From Alphaproteobacteria bacterium (GTDB taxonomy: Bacteria; Pseudomonadota; Alphaproteobacteria; SMXS01), in the NCBI GenBank assembly GCA_028284945.1, contig JANQQJ010000025.1, positions 18,740-82,739 on the forward strand: DNA of 64,000 nt. The letters run 5' to 3'. Of this stretch, positions 47,743-56,543 are shown in pieces; positions within the stretch are counted from its first letter, which is position 1; every line of letters starts with the position of its first letter. The notes beneath the pieces are model-generated. The model did no database searches, had not been told where the DNA came from, and worked only from the letters and a program-made list of their open reading frames with translations. The position numbers were made by a program, and so were the translations under genes.

Positions 47743-47788
47743 TTCCAAAAAATTGCCCCGGCGCGGGATCAGCCGGCGCCAGGGCAAG
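47743..47788 (-). terminator. Intrinsic terminator for the TorF-like porin gene
   Basis: The stem TGCCCCGGCGC / GCGCCAGGGCA (47754-47764 and 47776-47786, one mismatch) is followed on the minus strand by AATTTTTTGG. It lies 48 nt beyond the porin stop. On the plus strand no T-run follows, so it should not efficiently end the guanidine operon. Confidence 0.8.
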
Positions 47789-47833
47789 GGGAAGGAAACT
47801 CGTTTCAGTCAGATGTTACATATCGGGCCGGTG

Positions 47834-48601
47834 TTACATTGACCGGCTGATCATGAAGGTGAAGCGCTCGTCACACAGCTTGGCACAGAAGGCTGCGTTC
47901 AGATCGGTATCGTGATAGCGGAAGTCCAGGTCGAACCAATCTTCGATGGTGATGGTCAGGCCCAGGTTCCAGTTCAGATAGTCGTCCGTGATCCCGTCCC
48001 AGGTCTGGCCGTTGTCGAGTAGTTCGTTATAGCCAAGCTGGCCGCTGAAGCTGATGCCGAACGGTCCGTCGCCGATGGGGATCGGCACTTCCAGATCAAG
48101 CGGGATGTGAAGCATGTCGCCGGTACCACCGAAGAAGTCCGGTGAATAGGTGAGGCCAGTGCCGATGCTGGCAAAGCCCAAATCAGCCGCGATGGCCAGG
48201 TAGAATTCCCAATAGGCGTAGTCACTATTGGCCGGGTCACCCGGATACATGTAGTAGATGGCGCCGATGTCATAGGAGATCGGGCTGTTGCCGAAATCGC
48301 CGGCATAACCGCCATAAAAGTCGATTTCGAATGACGTCGAGTTGTTGCCGTTGCCATCAAGGAACTCGAGGTTCGAGGCCCAAGTGCCGACGTAGAAACC
48401 GCTGGAGTGTTCGAGGTCCAGACCGCCTTGAATGGCGAAATCTTCATTGGTCTGGGTGAAGCCGCGGAACACGTAATCGTTGGTGATGGCGACATTGCCG
48501 GAGAACGACCAATCGCTCTCGCCTTCTGCGAAAGAAGGGCTGCTGACGGCGAGCATGCCCATTGTCGCGCCCGCCAGGGCCATCGTCTTCAACCGTGTCA
48601 T
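47834..48601 (-). CDS. TorF-family putative porin
   Basis: A 255-residue outer-membrane protein with a Sec signal (LAGATMGMLAVSSPSFAEG, cleaved about residue 25) and the TIGR02001 pattern: WSFSGNVAITNDYVFRGFTQTNEDFAIQGGLDLEH, many aromatic, Gly and Asp-rich alternating strands, and a C-terminal strand ending FTFMISRSM. Two cysteines near the end (FCAKLCDE) are common in this family. Its substrate is unknown. It has its own terminator and a long upstream region. Confidence 0.87.
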   Translation of the reverse strand: MTRLKTMALAGATMGMLAVSSPSFAEGESDWSFSGNVAITNDYVFRGFTQTNEDFAIQGGLDLEHSSGFYVGTWASNLEFLDGNGNNSTSFEIDFYGGYAGDFGNSPISYDIGAIYYMYPGDPANSDYAYWEFYLAIAADLGFASIGTGLTYSPDFFGGTGDMLHIPLDLEVPIPIGDGPFGISFSGQLGYNELLDNGQTWDGITDDYLNWNLGLTITIEDWFDLDFRYHDTDLNAAFCAKLCDERFTFMISRSM

Positions 48602-48980
48602 TGTACTAATTCCTCTCTATTGGTCTTTAAGGGGCGTTTCTCTTTTTATGAAAGCAGTTGGCCTGCCTTCTGCCCCTTACCAATCAAGGATCGTGCCAGT
48701 TTTAGATTCACGCCCAAGGTTTATGACAAATGTCATTAATATCAATGGGTTGTGTGAATCATGATGGTTGATCTCGCGGGTTAAAATTCAATCACCACGT
48801 CTTGAGGTTTGCTGCCTTTTTTGTCGTCATACAGCCAGTCTGCATAATTTATGTGCACATCGATGACGCTGTGCAAGAATTAGGCGATTGAATTGTGCTC
48901 TCAACGCAGTCCGCGGATTTGAGTGACCGGTTTACCCCTCTGTGTTGTCATCGCTTCCTGCTCTATAATCGGCTTTATTC
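48602..48980. other. Gene-free divergent control region
   Basis: 379 bp between the divergent porin and MFS genes, more AT-rich than its surroundings. No reading frame convinces. It holds a perfect interrupted palindrome ATGACA-AA-TGTCAT at 48723-48736, about 120 bp ahead of the porin start, plausible as an operator. No riboswitch or RNA gene is recognised. Confidence 0.5.
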
Positions 48981-50303
48981 ATGCCACAGCACGCTCACAC
49001 GGGTGATCTGAAGCCGCAGGCGGCTGCTTCAGACCAGGGATCACATGCCGCTGAGGCAGCGTATAATGTTGAGGTGAGGGCAAGCCTGAAGCGCAATTAC
49101 ATCGCGCTGCTCGTCCATGGCCTGTTCGGGATGACTGGGTTCAGGCTGCTCAACGCGCCGACATTTCTGCCCGCCTATATTTTTCTACTCTCTGGCTCAG
49201 ACATCGTCGTCGGGCTGGTCCTGGCTGCGCAGCATATCGGTTCCGCGATTGCAGCGCTTCCGGGCGGGAATTTGATCTCGCACCGCAAGCGGATCGTGCC
49301 GTTGTTTATTCGCGTGGGCGGCTTGATGCGGGCCCAGGTCCTCGGCATTGCCTTAGCAGGACTTTTGTTGCCGGAGGAATGGACGCTGATTGCCACCGGC
49401 ATTTTTTTGCTGTTGTTCGGCCTGTTCAGTGGCATGCAGGGGGTTGCGTTCAACTACACCGTATCGAAGTTGGTGCCGCTGCGGGTCCGAGGCCGCATGA
49501 TGGGCTTCCGGAATTTCATGGCCGGGATCGTCTCGGCCGGGGTTGCCTATGCAGGGGGGTCCTATTTCATCGATCACAATACGCTGGGCAATGGCTACGC
49601 GACGACGTTCCTGCTGGCGTTTGTGCTGACAGCCATCGGCCTGTTGGCCTTATTTGCGGTGCATGAGCCTGAACCCCCCACGGTGCAACAGCGCGCCAAG
49701 CTGTCGGCGCGGCTGAAAGAACTGCCGACGCTGGTGCGCAACAGCCCCGGTTTTTCCCGCTATGTATTTGCGGCCAGCCTGTCTGCGCTCGCTGTCGCTG
49801 CGGTGCCATTTTATATCCTTTATGCTGGCACCCAGGTCGAACTAAGCGGCGCGGACATTGGCTTGCTGACCGTCGCTTTCCTGGTCCTTCAGACCGTGGT
49901 AACGCCCGCCTGGGGCTATTTGGCGGATCACGTTGGCAACAAGCTTGTGTTCGTTTGCTCGATCGCGATCTGGACCGGCTCGCTGGTTCTGATGTTCATG
50001 GCCGACAGCATGTTTTTGCTGTCAGTGGTCTTCGGGGGTATCGGCATCGGACTGGGCGGCTTCATGATCGCCTCGCAGAACATCCTGCTGGAGTTTGGCC
50101 ATCGGGAAAACCTGCCCATGCTCATTGCCGTTGCCAGCATGGCAAACTCGACCATGTTCGCGATTGGCCCCATTCTGGCGGGAATTTTCGTCACCAGTTT
50201 CTCCTATCAGGCGCTGTTCGTGATCGCGATTGTCCTGAAGCTGATTGCGGTGCTGGTAACCGTCTTTCTGGTCCGGGAACCGCGGCATCTGCGCACAGGT
50301 TAG
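48981..50303 (+). CDS. MFS transporter
   Basis: A 440-residue major facilitator protein with a 35-residue polar N-terminus and 12 predicted helices. GLFGMTGFRLLNAPTFLPAY starts helix 1, and a central cytoplasmic loop lies around 215-240 (VQQRAKLSARLKELP). No family-specific motif points to a substrate; drug export or nutrient uptake are both possible. It stands upstream of the monooxygenase gene in the same direction. Confidence 0.9.
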   Translation: MPQHAHTGDLKPQAAASDQGSHAAEAAYNVEVRASLKRNYIALLVHGLFGMTGFRLLNAPTFLPAYIFLLSGSDIVVGLVLAAQHIGSAIAALPGGNLISHRKRIVPLFIRVGGLMRAQVLGIALAGLLLPEEWTLIATGIFLLLFGLFSGMQGVAFNYTVSKLVPLRVRGRMMGFRNFMAGIVSAGVAYAGGSYFIDHNTLGNGYATTFLLAFVLTAIGLLALFAVHEPEPPTVQQRAKLSARLKELPTLVRNSPGFSRYVFAASLSALAVAAVPFYILYAGTQVELSGADIGLLTVAFLVLQTVVTPAWGYLADHVGNKLVFVCSIAIWTGSLVLMFMADSMFLLSVVFGGIGIGLGGFMIASQNILLEFGHRENLPMLIAVASMANSTMFAIGPILAGIFVTSFSYQALFVIAIVLKLIAVLVTVFLVREPRHLRTG

Positions 50304-50378
50304 GCTGTACGGACCCGCCCGAACTGCGGTAGGTTATGTAACCGGGTGGTAATATCTGGCCCTTCAGGAGTAATCCTT

Positions 50379-51884
50379 ATGTCGAATGAACATTTTGACG
50401 TCATTATCGTTGGCGCAGGCCTGTCGGGTATCGGCGCAGCCTATCACCTTCAGGACAAGTGCCCTGGCAAGACCTATGCGATCCTGGAAAGCCGTGATGC
50501 CATCGGTGGCACGTGGGATTTGTTCCGCTATCCGGGCATCCGCTCCGATAGCGACATGCATACGCTGGGCTACAATTTCAAACCCTGGACCAATGCAAAG
50601 GCCATCGCTGACGGGCCGTCGATCCGCGCTTATGTGCAGGAAACAGCCGATGAAAACGGCATCACCGGCCACATCAGATTCCACAGCAAGGTCAAATCGG
50701 CGGCATGGTCGACCGAGACCTCGACATGGACAGTGGAGGTCGAAAACGCTGAGATCGGTGAGCGGTCAACGCTGAGCTGCAATTTTCTGTCCATGTGCAG
50801 TGGATACTATTCTTATGACGAGGGCTTCACGCCCGAGTTCGACGGGATTGAGCAGTTCCAGGGTCAGGTTATTCACCCGCAGAAGTGGCCGGAAGATCTG
50901 GACTATTCGGGCAAGAAGGTTGTGGTGATCGGCTCCGGCGCGACGGCGATGACCCTTGTGCCTGCCATGACAGACAAGGCCGATCACGTCACCATGGTGC
51001 AGCGGTCTCCGACCTGGGTCGCGTCACGCCCGGAAGAAGACGCCATTGCCAACACGCTGCGCAAATTTTTGCCTAGCAAAATGGCCTATGGCTTGACGCG
51101 TTGGAAGAACACAACACGGCAACAGATGGTCTACAACAAGACGCGGACAGACCCGGAATCCGTCAAGAAACTGTTGCTGGAGATGGCGCATAAAGAGCTG
51201 CCGGAAGACTATATCGCCGAGCATTTCACACCCCGCTACAACCCCTGGGACCAACGGCTGTGTCTGATCCCGGACAATGATCTGTTTAACGCAATCAATG
51301 CAGGCAAGGCTTCGGTGGTGACCGACACGATCGATAAAATCACCGCGAACGGTGTCAAAATGTCGTCGGGGGAGGTTGTCGAAGCGGATATCATTGTGAC
51401 GGCCACAGGCCTGAACCTGTTGCAGCTTGGTGGTATCGAGGTTGCGGTCGATGGCAGCCCGGTCAATTTCGCCGAAACCTGGACCTATAAGGGTGTGATG
51501 TATTCAGACGTGCCGAATATGGCGACCACATTTGGCTATATCAATGCGTCATGGACCCTGCGGGCCGATCTGATTGCCGAGTTCGTCTGCCGGCTGATCA
51601 ACGAGATGGACAGGACCGGCACCAGCCAGGTGACACCACGGTTGCGCGACAGCGACCAGGACATGCCGCAGCGCGACTGGATTGGCGATTTCTCGCCGAA
51701 CTACTTCAAGCGCGGCATCCAGATGTTTCCCAAACAGGGTGACCGCGAGCCCTGGATCAACCCGCAGCTTTATTCCAGTGACAAGAAGATGTTCCGCACC
51801 GGGTCGCTGGATGATGGGGTGCTGACCTTCACCAAAGCAGAGCCTGTCAGGGATGAACGGGTAACGCCGATCGCCGCAGAGTAG
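50379..51884 (+). CDS. Flavin-containing (Baeyer-Villiger-type) monooxygenase
   Basis: A 501-residue FAD/NADPH monooxygenase. FAD motif VIIVGAGLSGIGAAYHL, the FRYPGIRSDSDMHTLGY segment shared by bacterial FMO/BVMO proteins, a second dinucleotide motif VVVIGSGATAMTL and the ATG motif VTATGLN. ATG 50379 follows TTCAGGAG; an upstream in-frame codon has no ribosome site. The last codons (RVTPIAAE and stop) form the left copy of a 31-bp repeat that reappears after the ParDE module. Confidence 0.93.
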   Translation: MSNEHFDVIIVGAGLSGIGAAYHLQDKCPGKTYAILESRDAIGGTWDLFRYPGIRSDSDMHTLGYNFKPWTNAKAIADGPSIRAYVQETADENGITGHIRFHSKVKSAAWSTETSTWTVEVENAEIGERSTLSCNFLSMCSGYYSYDEGFTPEFDGIEQFQGQVIHPQKWPEDLDYSGKKVVVIGSGATAMTLVPAMTDKADHVTMVQRSPTWVASRPEEDAIANTLRKFLPSKMAYGLTRWKNTTRQQMVYNKTRTDPESVKKLLLEMAHKELPEDYIAEHFTPRYNPWDQRLCLIPDNDLFNAINAGKASVVTDTIDKITANGVKMSSGEVVEADIIVTATGLNLLQLGGIEVAVDGSPVNFAETWTYKGVMYSDVPNMATTFGYINASWTLRADLIAEFVCRLINEMDRTGTSQVTPRLRDSDQDMPQRDWIGDFSPNYFKRGIQMFPKQGDREPWINPQLYSSDKKMFRTGSLDDGVLTFTKAEPVRDERVTPIAAE

Positions 51885-51886
51885 GC
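51856..51886 (+). repeat. Left direct repeat flanking parDE (monooxygenase 3' end)
   Basis: 31 bp covering the last codons and stop of the monooxygenase gene. It matches 52523-52553 at 29 of 31 positions, in the same orientation. The differences are C/G at two sites, giving RVTPIAAE here and RVTPMAAE in the right copy. Confidence 0.9.
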
Positions 51887-51934
51887 TTGGCTCGCTCACC
51901 GAATAATCGGCGCAACAAGCCTGCTGCGTTGGAA

Positions 51935-51975
51935 ACTGATCAAATACTATTATATACTATATATTGGTATTTTTG
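51935..51975 (+). promoter_or_regulatory. AT-rich promoter/operator of parDE
   Basis: A strongly AT-rich stretch with inverted AATAC (51943-51947) and GTATT (51967-51971) around TATTATATACTATATATTG, about 30 nt before the antitoxin start. ParD-type antitoxins repress their own promoter at such palindromes. Composition is unlike the GC-rich flanks. Confidence 0.55.
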
Positions 51976-51995
51976 AGTTTGAGTGAGAGAATCTG

Positions 51996-52232
51996 ATGGG
52001 CAAGACGACCAGCATTACCCTCGGAGATCACTTTCTGGGTTTCGTTGAGGAGCAAGTTTCAGCCGGCCGCTACGGCTCGGCAAGCGAGGTGGTTCGTGCG
52101 GGCCTGCGTATTCTTGAAGAGCACGAGACCAAGCACGCCGCACTTCAACGAGCCATCACTGAAGGCTTTCAGAGTGGCGTTGCCGAGAGTTTCGACATGA
52201 AGAAACTGCAATCGGAACTGGATGGGGAGTAG
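51996..52232 (+). CDS. parD: ParD-family antitoxin
   Basis: A 78-residue ribbon-helix-helix protein: MGKTTSITLGDHFLGFVEEQVSAGRYGSASEVVRAGLRILEEHE, the hallmark N-terminus of ParD, followed by an acidic, probably disordered toxin-binding tail. It neutralises the downstream ParE and should repress the shared promoter. Its stop overlaps the toxin start by one base (TAGTG at 52230-52234). DNA composition is poorer in GC than the neighbours. Confidence 0.93.
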   Translation: MGKTTSITLGDHFLGFVEEQVSAGRYGSASEVVRAGLRILEEHETKHAALQRAITEGFQSGVAESFDMKKLQSELDGE

Positions 52233-52531
52233 TGGCCCGGTTTCGTGTCAGCAACCGTGCCATTGAAGACCTTCGAGCTATTGGCCGTTATACTCAAGAG
52301 CGTTGGGGCGAAGAGCAGCGCCGAAAATACTTGGATGGATTGGACGACGCGTTTCAGTCCCTGTCCGAGTTTCCCAGGATGGCGCCTGAGCGGGAGGATT
52401 TTGATCCTCCCATACGCATCCATCATCATGAGAAGCACCTGATAATTTATTCCGTCGAAGAAGATCGGGTTTTGATCGTCCGCATTCTTCACCAGAGCAT
52501 GGATGTGCCCGCACAGCTTTCAAACGGGTAA
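52232..52531 (+). CDS. parE: ParE-family toxin
   Basis: A 99-residue ParE/RelE-fold protein: RVSNRAIEDLRAIGRYTQERWGEEQRRKYLDGLDDAF at the N-terminus and HLIIYSVEEDRVLIVRILHQSMD at the C-terminus. ParE proteins usually poison DNA gyrase. The GTG start overlaps the parD stop, suggesting coupled translation. The last codons and stop (LSNG) lie inside the right copy of the 31-bp repeat, so the toxin's end is formed by the duplicated sequence. Confidence 0.92.
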   Translation: MARFRVSNRAIEDLRAIGRYTQERWGEEQRRKYLDGLDDAFQSLSEFPRMAPEREDFDPPIRIHHHEKHLIIYSVEEDRVLIVRILHQSMDVPAQLSNG

Positions 52532-52553
52532 CGCCGATGGCGGCAGAGTAGGC
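52523..52553 (+). repeat. Right direct repeat flanking parDE
   Basis: Matches 29/31 of the monooxygenase 3' end at 51856-51886. In the monooxygenase frame it still reads RVTPMAAE followed by TAG, and it supplies the parE stop in another frame. It ends at the base before the stop of the next minus-strand gene. Confidence 0.9.
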
Positions 52554-53150
52554 CTAACCCATGGCGGCGTAGCCGCCCAATGCTACACCTAAGACTGTCC
52601 AGCCGATTGCCGTTTTGGACAGGATGACTTTCGGCGTCAGGCCCGCGTCCAGCGTCGCTTGAATATCGGCCCCGCGATGAATTTTCCATAGTATCGGCAC
52701 GTCGACATAAAGCGCCTGAACGATAAAAGCGGCCGCGCCGAGCGCCAGTCCCTGAAGCGGCACCCAGTTCCAGAACAGCGCGATCAGAACAGCGGCGGGC
52801 AGCAAATAACCGACCTCGCCACCCATGGCCATCCACTGGAACTGGCGGCGGCTATGAGCCGCATTGTCAAACAGGCCTAGCAGGATACCGTTGGCCGGTC
52901 CCAGCGGGATGTCCGCCCCCGCGAGCCGAGCCCCCAGATAGTGGCCCCATTCATGCACCAGATAGGTGAACAGGAACGCCATGATGAAAGTCGCCACCCA
53001 AGCGACGATCAAACTAAGCGTCGAGCCGGTGGCTGCGTACCAGCTATTCAGGCCCCAGCAAGCAACCGCGAACAGAATGGTGATCAACACGTCGCGCGAT
53101 ACCGCATCGATCAGCGACCGCTTTGCGGCAAATACCGGATATTGCGCCAT
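52554..53150 (-). CDS. Site-2-protease-like membrane metalloprotease homologue
   Basis: A 198-residue protein with about five membrane helices and HEWGH (His66, Glu67, His70) at the end of the second helix, as in M50/SpoIVFB-like proteases. A second metal ligand (NG/DG motif) is not obvious; MGGEVGYLLPAA might supply it. Function unknown. ATG 53150 is chosen because the added 19 residues of the longer frame do not look like a membrane-protein N-terminus. Convergent with the monooxygenase/parDE side. Confidence 0.7.
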   Translation of the reverse strand: MAQYPVFAAKRSLIDAVSRDVLITILFAVACWGLNSWYAATGSTLSLIVAWVATFIMAFLFTYLVHEWGHYLGARLAGADIPLGPANGILLGLFDNAAHSRRQFQWMAMGGEVGYLLPAAVLIALFWNWVPLQGLALGAAAFIVQALYVDVPILWKIHRGADIQATLDAGLTPKVILSKTAIGWTVLGVALGGYAAMG

Positions 53151-53245
53151 AGAGTGTTCCGTCGACCTTGCCGATATGGATGGGGATGCAATAGCGTTAC
53201 GAACCACAGAACTGCAACCTCAAATACTCACGCGGGGAGAGCGTC

Positions 53246-53692
53246 ATGCGTCGAATTCTTGGATTTCTTACCATATTGGCCGCAGTCTCGGCGCCAGCCA
53301 TGGCGCAGGCCCAATCGGCGCCGGATATTTTGGGCACCTGGGTTTCGGTCACCGGTGAGGTCGGCCAATGGAGCGGCGCGCTGGACACCATGGCGCCGGG
53401 CACGGCGACCCTGGAGATCAAGGAACAGTTTGGCGGCGTCTTCAAGGGGGTCGTCACCTATCGTAACGCGCCGACAGGACCGGAGTTTGAAGGGGCTGAA
53501 GGCGTCGGGTTCAACCAGTCAGAGGCCATCCTGGGCGTGATTGACTGGGATGGCAGCTCGATTACCTGGGTCGATCATGACGATGAAACCGTTCACCGGG
53601 GTCGATTGGTCAATGACAAGACCATGGAAGTGATTGCCTTTGAGGCGGGCGCCCATGCGGTTGTCAATCGGATGATCCTGATTCGTCAATAG
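53246..53692 (+). CDS. Secreted protein of unknown function
   Basis: A 148-residue protein with a clear Sec signal (MRRILGFLTILAAVSAPAMAQA, cleaved about residue 22). The mature part begins SAPDILGTWVSVTGEVGQW and looks like a small beta-barrel, somewhat lipocalin-like, with repeated Gly/Thr/Val strands and no Cys. Ribosome site GGGGAGAG. No known family is recognised. Confidence 0.7.
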   Translation: MRRILGFLTILAAVSAPAMAQAQSAPDILGTWVSVTGEVGQWSGALDTMAPGTATLEIKEQFGGVFKGVVTYRNAPTGPEFEGAEGVGFNQSEAILGVIDWDGSSITWVDHDDETVHRGRLVNDKTMEVIAFEAGAHAVVNRMILIRQ

Positions 53693-53811
53693 GTCCGATT
53701 GCGGCACAAAAGTTTTTTGTCATCCAATCCCGGGGTTCGACCGTATACCCTATTCAATAGAAAACTAAGCTTTATCGATTGGTACGGCGCAAGCCTTGGG
53801 AGGGGTGCTGC

Positions 53812-54657
53812 ATGCAAGACCAGTGGGCGGAATGGGTTGGCCGCCAGGAAACACTAGGTGAGGATATAGGCACCTATCCGGCGCGCGCCCTTGCTGCGAC
53901 GCTCAACCGGGAAACCGGTATTTCCTGTGAACCGGGGGCACCGCTTCCACCGCTTTGGACATGGCTCTATTTCCTGCCGCTAGCGCCCATGGCGCAGGTC
54001 GGGCCGGATGGCCACCCTAAGCGCGGCGGCTTCCTGCCACCGATAGAACATCCCAGGCGGATGTGGGCCGGCAGCCGGTGTAGATTTCATGCGCCCATCT
54101 GCATCGGTGACCGGGCGACGAAAACGTCAACTATCCAGAAAGTTGCGGCCAAGACTGGCAAAACCGGTCCGATGGTGTTTGTGACTGTTGAGCACGAGAT
54201 TTGGGCCAACAACGAACTGGCGATGACCGAAGAGCAGGACATCGTCTACATGAACATTCCCGATGTCTTTAATCCACCAGCACCGGTGCAATTGCCCGAA
54301 TGTGATTGGCACGAGGCCGCGACGATCGACCCGGTCGTGCTGTTCCGGTTTTCTGCCCTCACGTTCAACGGCCACCGCATTCACTATGACCGGTCTTATG
54401 CGATGGATGTGGAGAAGTATCCGGGCTTGGTTGTGCACGGACCGCTGCAGGCGATCCTGCTATTCGACGCCGCGTGCCGACATGTGCCGGATCGCACGCC
54501 GACAGAGTTCGATTTCCGGGGCATGCGGCCGCTATTCGATTTCGACGCGGTCACATTGAACGGACAGGTCCAGCAGGACGACACACTCGATCTGCTCACC
54601 GCCAACGGCGATGACGCGATCGGTATGAAAGCAACAATGAAATGGGCCGCGCAATAA
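53812..54657 (+). CDS. MaoC/FAS1-type acyl-CoA dehydratase
   Basis: A 281-residue double hot-dog protein of the HTD2/FAS1-like (R)-hydroxyacyl-CoA dehydratase group. First half WTWLYFLPLAPMAQVGPDGHPKRGGFLPP; second half FSALTFNGHRIHYDRSYAMDVEKYPGLVVHGPLQAILL with the catalytic His (HYDRSYA region). ATG 53812 follows GGGAGGGG. It lies 27 nt before a CoA-transferase gene, together suggesting activation and hydration of a branched or dicarboxylic acid. Confidence 0.87.
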   Translation: MQDQWAEWVGRQETLGEDIGTYPARALAATLNRETGISCEPGAPLPPLWTWLYFLPLAPMAQVGPDGHPKRGGFLPPIEHPRRMWAGSRCRFHAPICIGDRATKTSTIQKVAAKTGKTGPMVFVTVEHEIWANNELAMTEEQDIVYMNIPDVFNPPAPVQLPECDWHEAATIDPVVLFRFSALTFNGHRIHYDRSYAMDVEKYPGLVVHGPLQAILLFDAACRHVPDRTPTEFDFRGMRPLFDFDAVTLNGQVQQDDTLDLLTANGDDAIGMKATMKWAAQ

Positions 54658-54684
54658 AAGCAGGCCCGGTGACAGGGAGCGTAC

Positions 54685-55893
54685 ATGGTCAAAATTCTGG
54701 AAGGTCTTCGAATTGTCGAGGGGGCGGCCTTTGTTGCCGCGCCGTTGGCGGGCATGACACTCGCTCAAATGGGCGCCGACGTGATCCGCTTCGACCGTAT
54801 CCGCGGCGGCCTGGACCACGGCCGTTGGCCGGTGACAGAAAATGGCCGCAGCCTGTTCTGGGCGGGCCTCAACAAGGGTAAACGCAGCCTGGCCGTTGAT
54901 ATGGCGACACCCCAGGGACGCGAGGTCGTGACCCGGTTGGTCTGCGCGCCAGGTGAACAGGCGGGGATCTTCCTGACAAATCTGCGGCTGCGCGGCTGGA
55001 TGTCTTATGAAGGCCTGAAAGAACATCGCGAAGACCTGATCATGATGTCGATCAAGGGCGACCGCCATGGCGGCCCGCAGGTCGATTATACAGTCAATCC
55101 GGCGGTAGGATTTCCTGCTGCTACCGGCCCGGAGGGCTCGACAGAACCGGTTGGGCATGCGCTACCGGCCTGGGATTGCATCACCGGGCAGCAGGCAGCG
55201 CTGGGTATTTTGGCCGCTGAACGGCATCGCCGCTTGACCGGCAATGGGCAGTTGGTCGAATTGGCGCTCAAGGACATGGCGCTCGCCATGCTTGGCAATC
55301 TGGGCATCATTGGCGAGGTCACCGTCAACGGTGTTGACCGGCCCAAAATGGGCAATGATCTATACGGAGCCTATGCGCAGGATTTTGTGACCAGCGACAA
55401 CCAGCGCGTCATCGTTGTCGCGTTGACATCACGCCAGTGGCGGAACCTCAAAAAGGCGACCGAAACGGAACAAGTGTTTGACGATATGGCGTCCAAACTG
55501 GGCGTTGATCTGGGGCTGGAGGGTGTCAGGTTTGAACACCGCCATGCCATTACAGCAGCCCTAAAGCCGTTTTTCGAGGCGCGTCCGATTGCGGCGGTGT
55601 CGAAAGCGCTGGACGATAATGGCGTCACCTGGAGCCAGTACAGGACCTTCAAACAGGCGGTCGCCGAGGATCCGGATTGCTCGCTCGATAACCCGATGTT
55701 CTCCATGTTGGAGCATCCCGGCATCGGGACCTATTTGACGCCCGGCAATCCCATTGCGTTTTCTGATGCGGAGCGCATCGAACCCAAACGGGCACCGAGT
55801 TTGGGAGAGGACACCGACGAGATCCTTACCGAGATCGGCTATACCGATGGCGAAATCGGCAAGCTTCACGATGATGGAATTGTTGCCAGTTAA
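54685..55893 (+). CDS. CaiB/BaiF-type (class III) CoA-transferase
   Basis: A 402-residue family III CoA-transferase. ILEGLRIVEGAAFVAAPLAGMTLAQMGADVIRFD at the start and SLAVDMATPQGREVVTRL are characteristic. The family's catalytic Asp is expected in the KGDRHGG...LPAWDCITG region. It moves CoA between two acyl groups; neither substrate is known. Pairing with the dehydratase suggests a shared acyl-CoA pathway. Its stop overlaps the convergent methyltransferase gene by 4 nt. Confidence 0.92.
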   Translation: MVKILEGLRIVEGAAFVAAPLAGMTLAQMGADVIRFDRIRGGLDHGRWPVTENGRSLFWAGLNKGKRSLAVDMATPQGREVVTRLVCAPGEQAGIFLTNLRLRGWMSYEGLKEHREDLIMMSIKGDRHGGPQVDYTVNPAVGFPAATGPEGSTEPVGHALPAWDCITGQQAALGILAAERHRRLTGNGQLVELALKDMALAMLGNLGIIGEVTVNGVDRPKMGNDLYGAYAQDFVTSDNQRVIVVALTSRQWRNLKKATETEQVFDDMASKLGVDLGLEGVRFEHRHAITAALKPFFEARPIAAVSKALDDNGVTWSQYRTFKQAVAEDPDCSLDNPMFSMLEHPGIGTYLTPGNPIAFSDAERIEPKRAPSLGEDTDEILTEIGYTDGEIGKLHDDGIVAS

Positions 55894-56522
55894 GACTGGG
55901 GATCAGGCTTTCTCGCCACCAGAAAAAGCGTCATGCCTTCATGCGGGCGCCAACGGTGCTCGGTCTCGAAACCGGCGGCTGTGACGCTGTCTTCCAACTG
56001 CTGGGTGGTAAAGATTCTCAGGGTTGGTAGCAGGCCCAGGGCCCTGCCGATGGGTGCGATCAGCCTGATAAAGCCCATCTTTTCGCCGATGCAGACCGTG
56101 CTGGAGATAAAAACGCCACCAGGTTTCAGCATTTTGTAGACCTTGGCGATTGCAGCCTCTTTATCTTCCAACAGATGCAGGATGCTCATCCCCAGAATGA
56201 CGTCGTAGGCCCCATCGGGCGCGCTCAGATCATCCATGCCCGCATGTTCGAAGGTTATGTTGGTGATATTCGCGGCGTCGGCTTTGGCCTGCGCGATCTC
56301 CAGCATTTTCGATGACACGTCGACCGCCCGGATGTGTTTGACATGAGGCGCGTGGACGATCGCGGTCGACCCGGTCCCACAGCCAAATTCCAGCAATTCC
56401 GACTCCGGGTGGAGATAGCCGCGCGTGATCTCCAGTTTCTTTTGATAGGATTCTTCGTCCTTTACGGGGCTTTTCGAATAGCGCTCGGCCATTCGGTCCC
56501 AGAATTTGGCAGCTTGGGCCAT
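55890..56522 (-). CDS. Class I SAM-dependent methyltransferase
   Basis: A 210-residue methyltransferase: SAM loop LLEFGCGTGSTA near residue 43, acidic VDVSSKML, and GAYDVILGMSILHLLED as motif IV. The substrate is unknown. The layout resembles small methyltransferases that act on metabolites rather than nucleic acids. Same strand as and 21 nt after the Rieske oxygenase gene, so probably co-transcribed. Confidence 0.9.
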   Translation of the reverse strand: MAQAAKFWDRMAERYSKSPVKDEESYQKKLEITRGYLHPESELLEFGCGTGSTAIVHAPHVKHIRAVDVSSKMLEIAQAKADAANITNITFEHAGMDDLSAPDGAYDVILGMSILHLLEDKEAAIAKVYKMLKPGGVFISSTVCIGEKMGFIRLIAPIGRALGLLPTLRIFTTQQLEDSVTAAGFETEHRWRPHEGMTLFLVARKPDPQS

Positions 56523-56543
56523 GATCTCGTTCCTGAACGCAGG

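Noticed and set aside
47754..47786. Plus-strand terminator for the guanidine operon
   Set aside because: The hairpin lacks a T-run on the plus strand; the T-run is on the minus side, serving the porin gene.
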